Assembly (NCBI GenBank): GCA_036245525.1
Contig: BTPG01000004.1
Coordinates: forward strand, 44,426,884-44,490,883
Direction: 5' to 3'
DNA length: 64,000 nt
DNA from: Semisulcospira habei
Taxonomy: Eukaryota; Mollusca; Gastropoda; Semisulcospiridae
Each line of letters begins with the position of its first letter. Within the stretch, counting starts at the first letter, position 1. Under the pieces are notes generated by a model, which saw nothing but the letters and a program-made list of their open reading frames with translations, did not search any database and was not told the DNA's origin. This document shows positions 9,911 to 18,162 of this stretch, one piece after another. The position numbers and the translations under genes are program-made.

Positions 9911-10437
9911 GCCTTTGTGACATCAAGTTTTTGTGTAAAGTCATACTTGGGGCTGATGTTAAACTCATTACAAATCCGTTCAAACGCTTTCATATCCATA
10001 GGGTTATTAAACCTGTTGAAACTGGATTCAGTGGGTAATGGTGTATGCAGTTCTGACAGTATACGTCTAAGCTGGTAGTAAGTGTGAAAACGATACACAG
10101 ACCTAATCAGTTTGTTTGAGTGATTCAAGTGGTCTGTAAAAGAAACCCCACAGCCAGTAGTTGAGCATAGTATAGCAAAGTTAAGTTGGTTTTGAAACAT
10201 CTGTAGTGGACTTGAAGACCACTTTCTTGCAGTAGAGTCATCTGTTATTGGAGGGTTTAGGTAATGGTCAAACGGATTTGGTACTTTGACTTGGAATAGA
10301 TCTTGTTCTGATACAGCAATATCAAGCTGATTTAATTGAATTATTTTCTGTTCATAAGTTGGTGCAACATTATATTTGGCATTCACATTAAATTGAAATG
10401 TGTTCGTTGTGGTAATGGTTGGTGATTTAAATTCCAT
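9907..10437 (-). CDS. Polinton hypothetical protein, coupled to the gene downstream
   Basis: This 176-residue ORF starts at ATG 10437 and ends in TGA, overlapping the next start codon (ATGA). The N-terminal third is beta-like (TITTTNTFQFNVNAKYNVAP) and the C-terminal half is helical (RSVYRFHTYYQLRRILSEL). There is no signal peptide, membrane helix or catalytic motif. It is divergent from the 10462 gene, with only 24 nt between start codons. I do not recognise the family; its place among virion genes suggests a structural role. Confidence 0.7.
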   Translation of the reverse strand: MEFKSPTITTTNTFQFNVNAKYNVAPTYEQKIIQLNQLDIAVSEQDLFQVKVPNPFDHYLNPPITDDSTARKWSSSPLQMFQNQLNFAILCSTTGCGVSFTDHLNHSNKLIRSVYRFHTYYQLRRILSELHTPLPTESSFNRFNNPMDMKAFERICNEFNISPKYDFTQKLDVTKA

Positions 10438-10464
10438 CCTTTTTTATATGAGATAATAAAAATG
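10435..10464. promoter_or_regulatory. 24-bp intergenic region serving two divergent genes
   Basis: Start codons at 10437 (minus) and 10462 (plus) lie 24 nt apart. The plus side carries an exact AATAAAAATG at 10455-10464. The minus side reads TATAAAAAAGGATGG. There is no room for separate conventional promoters, so a single bidirectional AT-rich element is likely. Confidence 0.5.
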
Positions 10465-11197
10465 TTTATTACCTTAACAAATCTTGACACAAGCAAACCA
10501 GTGTGGTTAACTAATGGGATTGATAATCGTGATGGTAGCAAGGCTGTTGCTATCCATGAAATGTTCTATACAGTAAAATGGTTTAATGTAACAGATGATG
10601 GTGAATATTCTGTACATGGAATGGTAGGTACTACAAGTTGGGGCGCTAATCATTTACAGCCTGGGTATTATGACTTTTGTACTATAGCTGAATTTTTACA
10701 AGATATGTATAAAATTAAAGCAACTTTAAATCCGGCTAACTTGTTTGTTACATTGGAATTTCCAAAAGATAGTCAGCTTATATTAACAGACAAACTTTTA
10801 ATACTACTGGGTTTTTTTAACTGAATCTGATCTTGGTATTGTAGCTGTTAGTGGTGATGATGATTGGACTTATGAAGCAGGATTAAAATTTAAGCCCAAA
10901 AAAGGCAAAATAACTGGAAGATATCCTGTTCATTTGTCAGTACACACAGTACTAAATGTTTATTTGAAAGAACTAAACACAACTGAGAATGTTCACAATG
11001 GAAAGCCTTCAACTTTGTTGAGATGCTTACCTACTGAAACTGCTCCGTATTGTGAAAGTGTAGTTGTTAGATTTCCTAATTTGCAGTTTAAGAAATTAGG
11101 TTCTAGTTTCTTTGAGTCACTGAGTATATCAGTAACTAATCAGGATGACAAACCAGTTCTTATGCATGATTTTAGTGTTGTGTTGGAAATTAAATAA
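10462..11197 (+). CDS. Putative minor capsid/penton-like Polinton protein, one frameshift
   Basis: Two in-line ORFs form one gene. The first runs from ATG 10462 to a stop just after a run of seven T (10812-10818). The second frame is open from that run to TAA 11195-11197. A one-base slip in the T run is the simplest cause. The C-terminal part contains NVYLKELNTTENVHNGKPSTLLRC-type sequence (quoted in two parts: NVYLKELNTTENV and KPSTLLRC) and ends in HDFSVVLEIK. That pattern is one I recall from small beta-rich virion proteins near Polinton hexons. Penton identity is inference from size, beta content and synteny. Confidence 0.68.
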
Positions 11198-11216
11198 TTT
11201 TATTTTTGTTATAAAA

Positions 11217-12095
11217 ATGAGTGGTCTTGGTCCAAAGCGAACAATCATACCAGTTGCATGTCCAGTAACAGAGTTGAAAGATTTGGCAGACGTCCAGGAT
11301 TTTGAGAAGGAAGGGGATGTTGGAGAAATATATGGTTTTGAACTTGATTTAAATGGCATGTACAAGAGGAAAGTAATTGTCGACATGAAAGACGGTGAAA
11401 AACAGATTCCTAAACTTGGTCAGCTTCGTGATGTTACTGTACCTACTCCACCTGTAAATAATGCGCCTTACAACTTAATACATGTGGGTAGTAAGTGGGT
11501 TGTTTCACCTGTGCCTGTTCCACCACCCACAATTGACTGGGACATAAAGATTGAATTTATTAGTCCTTATGTATACACTGATGATGAAGGCGCCTTAGTG
11601 TTTAGGAAGGTTGTTAACTCAGGGCCGCTTATTGTAAGTCTTGTTCCAAGCTTTGCCCCAGACAACAATAGCAGAGAAAAACTGAAAGTTGAAAATTATG
11701 AGAAACGGAGATATCTTCTTACAACTAGAAAGGGTAGATCAGATACTTCTGTTGTGTTTATGCCAGCAAGCTTAGTCGTGGCTAGAGAAGTGACAATAGT
11801 ATTTGAAATTATCATGAAATCTGTTGCTTCTGCAAAAGAGGCAAATATAGCACAAGGAATTAAACTTACATGGAATGAAACAGTAACAGAATCATCAAAG
11901 GTCTTTATTGCTATTACAAAAAATAATGATGTTATTAATGTTTCGAGCAGTGTTCCAGCTGTCAAGGTGGTGGTCGACAAAACAACTTTTGTTCGTCTAA
12001 CTTACATAAACCTTGAACACATTGATCTTGTTGCATTTTATTATGCCAGCAAATTGTATACTTTTGAAGAGTTGCAAAATGTAATTGCTGATTAA
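11217..12095 (+). CDS. Polinton hypothetical, beta-rich structural candidate
   Basis: ATG 11217 follows TTATAAAA and is preferred over an upstream in-frame start that lies inside the preceding gene. The protein is about 292 residues. It has a proline-rich middle (PVPVPPPTIDWD near residue 100) and long beta-type segments afterwards (IKIEFISPYVYTDDEG, LIVSLVPSF, REVTIVFEIIMKSV). There is no membrane helix or enzymatic motif. It sits 20 nt after the penton-like gene on the same strand. A capsid-surface or fibre role is possible, but I cannot assign it. Confidence 0.65.
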   Translation: MSGLGPKRTIIPVACPVTELKDLADVQDFEKEGDVGEIYGFELDLNGMYKRKVIVDMKDGEKQIPKLGQLRDVTVPTPPVNNAPYNLIHVGSKWVVSPVPVPPPTIDWDIKIEFISPYVYTDDEGALVFRKVVNSGPLIVSLVPSFAPDNNSREKLKVENYEKRRYLLTTRKGRSDTSVVFMPASLVVAREVTIVFEIIMKSVASAKEANIAQGIKLTWNETVTESSKVFIAITKNNDVINVSSSVPAVKVVVDKTTFVRLTYINLEHIDLVAFYYASKLYTFEELQNVIAD

Positions 12096-12124
12096 AATTT
12101 AAAAAAATATTTGTGAATAAAAAA

Positions 12125-12356
12125 ATGGTAAACTTCTATCCGCAACTACCAACGCTTGATCCGACTGAAACAAATGAGATGACTAAAACAACGCTTGCGC
12201 CTGATCCACAGGTGACAGCTGTGCCAATTGCATCAGATAAAACATTACAGGCAGACGCATTTCGTTTAATGAATATTACAGAAGCAATTAAATATTTGGA
12301 AAGTGAAGAGGCGAGGTACTCCAGATGTAAGAGACGGTATAAGACCGTTTTCAATT
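12125..12356 (+). pseudogene. Truncated 5' part of a Polinton gene
   Basis: ATG 12125 follows GAATAAAAAA. About 77 codons look protein-like (YPQLPTLDPTETNEM, then AIKYLESEEARYSRCKRRYK). The reading then passes into CA-repeat sequence, so the remaining ORF to 12,472 is not real coding. Related Polinton proteins that I recall continue from the KRRYK region into hydrophobic helices, which are missing here. The element therefore ends, deleted or rearranged, at about 12,356. Confidence 0.6.
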
Positions 12357-13034
12357 CTGTTCAAAACACAGACAAACAAACACAATGCACGCACACACAT
12401 AGAGACAAAGACAAACACGCACTGACATGCACGCACATACGCACGGCACAGTCATACAGACACACACACTGACAAAGACAGACGATCAAAGGCAGACAGA
12501 CACATGCACTCACTTCACCGGTTGTATGTCACGCTGGACAGCAGGCTGGCAAAAGCAAACAAAGCGGTTTTGTTTTCCTTAAGACGCTACGTCATTGTAT
12601 ACGCTAGATACAACGATCACATGAGATTACACAGCTTGCTAAGACCCTTGTAAACAGAGACATTTAACTCTGTGTTTTGTGATAGCAATGACTATGATTG
12701 AAAAAATCAATCTTCTGTTAACACAGTCGTTTGCTTTCTGTTCATTTAGCTGGATATCATGATCGCATGAGATAGTTACCGTCCTTTGTAAACAGAATCA
12801 GAATTCCGAATTGCTCAGACATTTCTTAGCTGGCAAGTGATAGCATGCCACAGATTAAAGCTGATATCATCAGCAGGTTATTTTAATAAATAAACTTTTA
12901 ACAAAAGTCCCGTCTGTCATCTATTTCCCAATCAGCCTTTTCAAGAGGGAGTCAAAAATGCCCCCTTGAAGAGGCATTGGGAAATGGATTGGCGTTCCGT
13001 CGCCCAGACGGGACAAGGGAAGGAAGGACAGACA

Positions 13035-13035
<1 letters not shown>
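12357..13035. other. CA-rich and unassigned sequence beside the Polinton break
   Basis: 12,370-12,510 is degenerate CA/CACG repeat. 12,520-12,900 holds no gene; a short motif (catgaga...cctttgtaaacag) occurs twice, near 12,617 and 12,768. No inverted repeat matching a Polinton terminus was found. Confidence 0.5.
12907..13015. repeat. Imperfect palindrome (hairpin) of about 109 bp
   Basis: Outer arms GTCCCGTCTG and CAGACGGGAC enclose inner arms ATTTCCCAAT...TTCAAGAGGG and CCCCCTTGAAGAGGC...ATTGGGAAAT. It resembles the other palindromic MITEs but belongs to a different sequence family. Confidence 0.6.

Positions 13036-13078
<43 letters not shown>
13036..13078. repeat. (CA)n microsatellite followed by a C-rich tract
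   Basis: A pure CA run is followed by C homopolymers to about 13,140. ORFs here are repeat artefacts. Confidence 0.95.
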
Positions 13079-13081
<3 letters not shown>

Positions 13082-13324
13082 CACCCAACCCCCCCCCCCC
13101 CTTATCCCCATACCCCCCTTTCCCTTCCCCTTATCCACCCCTTTTTACCCGTGCGCACACAATAATTTTACCCGTGCGCACACACGTAATTTGTTAGTTT
13201 CTAGGTCCTAGAGTTAATTATTTATTTATTTATATTATATTATATTTTATTTGTTCTGGTAATTATTAGATCGTCACACCCCATTGGAAATCTCACAGCT
13301 CAGACATTTATCGAAACAAAAATT

Positions 13325-13402
13325 TGTGAGATTTTGAGGTGATTCGAACCTACGCACACACGTACCTAGTAAACGGCACCACGATCTACTCGGTACATGT
13401 GT
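13325..13402 (-). repeat. tRNA-like sequence, probable SINE head
   Basis: On the minus strand a GGTTCGAATC B-box and an A-box-like GAGTAGATCGTGGTGCC lie at tRNA spacing. I could not fold an acceptor stem, so this looks like a tRNA-derived SINE remnant rather than a working tRNA gene. Confidence 0.35.
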
Positions 13403-14327
13403 AACGGGGCCGAACACACCAGGCCAGCTCGGCCCAATGTCAATGTAGATATTTTTACCTACTTAAATATAAGCAGATTAATACCGGATATGGTGCAATG
13501 CGTCTTTTCCGGCGACCGGTTCTGTATTGATCGATTTACAGGTCTGTAGCGCTAACTAATCATATAACTGATTGAGCTGTACATTGTTAGCAGTCAGATT
13601 AACCTTGTTTAGTTGATTGTTATAGATAAGTGAGTAATTATGTTTTTCTTTTCTCAGAAACTGGAGCGGCAAAAGCCGTAAGCCGCTACAAATAGATTTC
13701 TAAGGGAAGTAACTACTGTTTTGGTTATAACCAAATCGGAAATTCCCGAAATACACCACACATAAGCTACGCAAATGGTCCGCGCTGATTAACTGCATTT
13801 TAGTGTGTAAATGTTTACATAACCGATGGATTAATTAGCTCAGGTGTTAACCCCCTGATGGTAACTACTCTGCTGAGAGGTACATAAAATGGTGACTGTT
13901 CAAACAATAATGCAGTGGCGTGTTCAGTAGCGGACAGTAATTTACGGATGGTATCCCGAGGCGCTGAAAAATATGGGCGGCGTTAGGGTGTGGAAATATG
14001 CGGTCGAAAAATCGTGGAAATTCGGGATAGATATAAATTGTCGAAAAACACCTACAACCCCCCTCTCTGTGGTAATTGTCGTTTCTGAGCGTTTTTGCCT
14101 ACCGTATTGAAAATACGGTAGACTTTGAAATGGGGCTGGTCGAGCGCATTCCGGAGCATGTACATGACGTTTGCGGGGCAGAAATTTGGCAAAGAAGTAA
14201 CAAGATAAAAATGACGTCACGTATAGCTACGCAAACATTGCTGGAGATCGTCATTTTGGCGCCAAAGCGCCGCGCGCGCGCGCATGTTTGTGTGTGTGTG
14301 TGTATGTTCTGTGTGTGTGTGTGTATG

Positions 14328-14398
<71 letters not shown>

Positions 14399-15255
14399 TG
14401 TGTGCGTGTGCGTACACGAAACCACTGAAATGGGTGACTTTCTTTACCATCCTTATGCAAAATGGGTGTGTATAAAATTCTGGGTGACCAAGTCAGGCAC
14501 CCATTTTTTCTGAGGGTTGTTTCTGCATTATCTTTCATTCAAAAGTCAGAAAAAAATATCAAAATAGGATGTCCCCATTTCCCCAGATTTACTTCATGTT
14601 GTGTTTTGGCGATGCCCTGGGCCTGTGTGTTGACACGGAAGCGAGTGTTTTCAGATCAACTTAATGATCGCTGATTGGTTAGCCCAACACCGATGAACGG
14701 AGTTGTTTCCCTTGCCCTTCCTTGAACGTCTTTCGTGTGCACCGCTGGCCATTCTTCACGTTTGCAGAGGTACTTTATACAATTATTTCTTAGTTAAGAG
14801 CATGCCCAAATGTACTTGTTCAGTCCAGTTATTTAACTGAGAGATGCCTCCAATCCCCGATACCCGTTTGGCCCAGAAAAATAAGGCGTCTGCATCAGCC
14901 GTGGCTCGGTCCGTGTCTTCCTCTCTGACCGTTGAGTCTTGTAGTAAATGATAACAGAACCCCACGATTTTAACAAAAGCTTTCTTCTTCAATGAAAGGA
15001 ATTCGTTCAATAACACCATTACAAGGTCAATCTGCCACGCGATTTTGTTTCTTTTTTTTTCTGACATGTGTGATTGTCAGTGATCGAAAAGTAACTTGAC
15101 ACATGCATGCACAGTATGAGTTGACTTTTTTTTTTTAAAATGGCGCCAGATTTCAATACTCGTTCGCAAAACTGCCTAGCGATTCGAAGAACAAAAGTCC
15201 ACAAACAGGTCTTTCGGATTGTGCAACTGAAGTGTCGCTTTTTACTGTATTACCA
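13403..15255. other. Intergenic stretch without a recognisable gene
   Basis: It includes a TG microsatellite (14,288-14,408). An unassigned 94-codon minus-strand ORF at 14,783-15,067 has no family resemblance. Nothing else could be supported. Confidence 0.5.
14288..14408. repeat. (TG)n microsatellite
   Basis: An interrupted TG repeat of about 120 bp, next to a CGCG-rich start. Confidence 0.95.
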
Positions 15256-15598
15256 GTTTTTAGTTCCCAGGGTCACCCTGGTCAGCCCCACAGGGTGGGT
15301 TTTTCTCTATATTCTGGGGCATGTGTTTCTGTCTACCCTTTGTCCATTCACCTGTATTTGCCTTTTTAAAACTCTCCCTACTGTCTGCACTGCCTGTAGC
15401 TCTTGATATTGGATGTGTGTTGCTAAATGGTCTTAGCTTTATTTAGGCCCCATGTGTTAGGTTTATTTAACGTATTTGACCGGCTGGCGACATACATTCA
15501 ATGTTCTGTTTAGGTGTTTTTTTCACAAGCAGTGCAGGCACGTCCTGAGAAAGCCTTGTTGCTGTCGGGACGTTAAGCAATGTACAATCAATCTGATT
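15256..15598 (+). mobile_element. SINE-like element S, 5'-truncated copy
   Basis: It matches the polB insertion from TTTTTAGTTCCCAGGGTCACC to the CAATCAATC tail. It lacks the CCCACCCGGGTCTGCC head. It lies just upstream of the first exon of the tyrosine-recombinase pseudogene. Confidence 0.85.
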
Positions 15599-15975
15599 CA
15601 AAATGTCAATTGGTTTACATGGTTGTATTGGACATGTTTGCAGCAACACCGTTTTGGTCACACCGGCTCAGGACATTCTGCACACACCCAGCGCCGGATG
15701 GCAGCAGGATGTCCAAACCCATCGGGATCTATGGAAGTGGACAAGCACGCCCCTTCCTGGCACATGACCAAGGCCCAGGGCCAAATTAGTCAGCTGCAGC
15801 ATCATAGCCCCCCAGCCTCTGCCACAGAGGGTGCGTCTGGTAGGAGGGTGCATGGACGGCAGCGGAATGCTCCCAATTACAAACTGGTAAGTAAAGTGAT
15901 TCTATGATCATCTTCATTTTATTGGCTGGCGTGCGAAGCAAAAGTGAGTTTATGTTCTGGTCGTCAATGGTAAAC

Positions 15976-17390
15976 TTTAACTCATTCTTTCCCAACACCA
16001 AAATCCTTAAATTTTGCCCCTGTCCACTCAAGACCGCATTGCAGCGCTGGACACAGATCGACCATGATAGTTCAAGGGTGATGCCAGAATAGCTTGGCGG
16101 CCGGCAATGGTGACGGAACAGCAAAGTCGGCCGTTCGCTTTGAAATCAACAAAGGCTGTCCAGCGGACCCTTCCTCTACAGAAAAACCCATTTTGGAGGC
16201 CAAACTCGAGAAAAGCGGATATCTTAGTCCCGGAGCACCCTCAATGGCGCGCTAACCCGCACACGGCCACGCAGCGGCCATGCCCGGCAATGGTGACGGA
16301 ACAGCAAAGTCGGCCGTTCGCTTTGAAATCAACAGAGGCTGTCCAGCGGACCCTTCCTCTACAGAAAAACCCATTTTGGAGGCCAAACTCGAGGAAAAAT
16401 ATCTTAGTCCCTGAGCACCCGCACTGGCGCGCTAACCAGCACACGGCCACGCAGCGGCCATGCCCGGCAATGGTGACTAAACAGCAAAGTCGGCCGTTCG
16501 CTTTGAAATCAACAGAGGCTGTCCAGCGGACCCTTCCTCTACAGAAAAACCCATTTTGGAGGCCAAACTCGAGAAAACAATATCTTAATCCCGGAGCATC
16601 CGCGATGGCGCGCTAACGCGCACACGGCCACGCAGCGGCCATGCTGTTGTACCCCCGGCAATGGTGACGGAACAGCAAAGTCGGCCGTTTGCTTTGAAAT
16701 CAACAGAGGCTGTCCAGCGGACCCTTCCTCTACAGAAAAACCCATTTTGGAGGCCAAACTCGAGAAAAAATATCTTAGTCCCGGAGCACCCGCAATGGCG
16801 CGCTAACCCGCAGCGGCCATGCCCGGCACAATTGTGACGGAACAGCAAAGTCGGCCGTTCGCTTTGAAATCAACAGAGGCTGTCCAGCGGACCCTTCCTC
16901 TACAGAAAAACCCATTTTGGAGGCCAAACTCGAGAAAAAATATCTTAGTCCCGGAGCACCCGCGATGGCGCGCTAACCCGCACACGGCCACGCAGCGGCC
17001 ACGCTGTTGTACCCCCGGCAATGGTGACGGAACAGCAAAGTCGGCCGTTCGCTTTGAAATCAACAGAGGCTGTCCAGCGGACCCTTCCTCTACAGAAAAA
17101 AACCATTTTGGAGGCCAAACTCGAGAAAAAATATCTTAGTCCCGGAGCACCCGCAATGGCGCGCTAACCCGCACACGGCCACGCAGCGGCCATGCCCGGC
17201 AATGGTGACGGAACAGCAAAGTCGGCCGTTCGCTTTGAAATCAACAGAGGCTGTCCAGCGGACCCTTCCTCTACAGAAAAAAACCATTTTGGAGGCCAAA
17301 CTCGAGAAAAAATATCTTAGTCCCGGAGCACCCGCAATGGCACGCTAACCTTATCCTGCTGTATTGTGTCTGGGGTAGAATGAGTGAACG
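15976..17390. mobile_element. Palindromic MITE family A, split by a tandem array
   Basis: The left half (15,976-16,100) matches the copy at 27,110 up to AGAATAGCTTGGCG. The right half (17,351-17,390) has its GCTGTATTGTGTCTGGGGTAGAAT end. The right hairpin arm is missing and the array 16,101-17,350 occupies the loop. Confidence 0.75.
16101..17350. repeat. Tandem satellite, seven ~180-bp units
   Basis: Units begin CCGGCAATGGTGACGG at 16,101, 16,284, 16,464, 16,655, 16,823, 17,015 and 17,195; the last is partial. Spacings are 168-192 bp, and two units carry an extra CTGTTGTACCC-type insert before the next start. Units are highly similar. The array lies in the first intron of the recombinase pseudogene. 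ORFs in it are artefacts of repetition. Confidence 0.95.
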
Positions 17391-17395
17391 GTGGC

Positions 17396-17505
17396 ATTTT
17401 CTCTGAGACTATTCAAGCCACATTCTTCAAACTTGGCCCAAGGATACTTTGTGGCAAGACCTTTTTAAACATGCCAATTTGAGTGACTTCTCTCAAAGGG
17501 TCACG
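17396..17505 (+). repeat. Dispersed repeat D
   Basis: It shares CTTCAAACTTGGCCCAA and ACTTTGTGGCAAGAC with 35,740-35,875. The type is unknown. Confidence 0.6.
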
Positions 17506-18162
17506 CAGGGTTGACAAATGTGTGAAAACTGTTTGCATTTTCAGAAAACGTGGATTTTGCTGCTGCAGAAGCCAGCCCTCGTCACCGAGGTCACACATAT
17601 GTAAATCGGTCATACACGGGATTACTCTTTTTATTCTTGTGCAAGGCCCCTTAAACCAAAATTGGGCTGTTTCTGTCCTAATGCAGCTTTGGTTTCAATC
17701 TTTCTTTCTTTCTTTCTCCAGTTGGCAAATGGAGCCTGGGATGGACCTGAGACTGAGAGTAGTGCCAGCGCATCGCAATACGAGGGCAGTGATGACGAGG
17801 AGTTTGTTCCTGGCTCGAGCTCACCGGATTCAGACGGTGTGTCGGCATCAATTGCTGGGATCTCTGACATAGACAGTATTGTATCGACTATGTTAGATTT
17901 CATCAAAGTGGCAGGTTCGGGGTGGCCAGGTGTCGGTGACGCTAGTACCAGCAAGGTGCAGTGTGCGTTAGGGGGTGGCAATGAGAATGTGGATAGGCAG
18001 AAGGAACATGATGCTGGAAAGAGTGGGGAAAGAGCACTTACAGAAGAAACAGGTGTGCACGTGTCGCAGAGAGGGAAAGGAAAGTACAAATGGGACAAGA
18101 AACATGCATGCAAATTGTGTGGCAAGCTTGTCTTGAAAATGAGCACGCACTTACAAGATGTC

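Larger units (their letters stand above)
1..12356. mobile_element. Polinton/Maverick (adintovirus-like) element, incomplete at both ends
   Basis: The segment encodes a retroviral-type integrase, a family B DNA polymerase with an HNH-like zinc module, an A32-like packaging ATPase and a putative double-jelly-roll capsid protein in a compact two-strand layout. This set defines Polintons and adintoviruses (established knowledge). Genes overlap or sit tens of bases apart, without introns, and the DNA is AT-rich compared with flanking sequence. The left terminus is outside the window. The right side stops abruptly within the last ORF near 12,356 and passes into CA-rich sequence, with no terminal inverted repeat seen. 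The only transposon inside it is a SINE-like insertion in the polymerase; the hairpin MITEs common in the rest of the window are absent. No adenain-type protease was recognised. Confidence 0.93.

Noticed and set aside
13325..13402. Functional tRNA gene
   Set aside because: The B box is good, but no acceptor stem pairs; a SINE head is more likely.
12941..14538. ORFs rich in His-Thr or Cys-Val
   Set aside because: Translations of CA/GT microsatellites.
14783..15067. 94-codon minus-strand ORF as a host exon
   Set aside because: No recognisable domain and no convincing splice sites.
16107..17299. Several overlapping ORFs in the 16-17 kb array
   Set aside because: They repeat the satellite unit, exist on both strands and have no family likeness.
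16101..17350. CRISPR array
   Set aside because: Units are contiguous ~180-bp tandem repeats without short repeats and unique spacers, in animal DNA.
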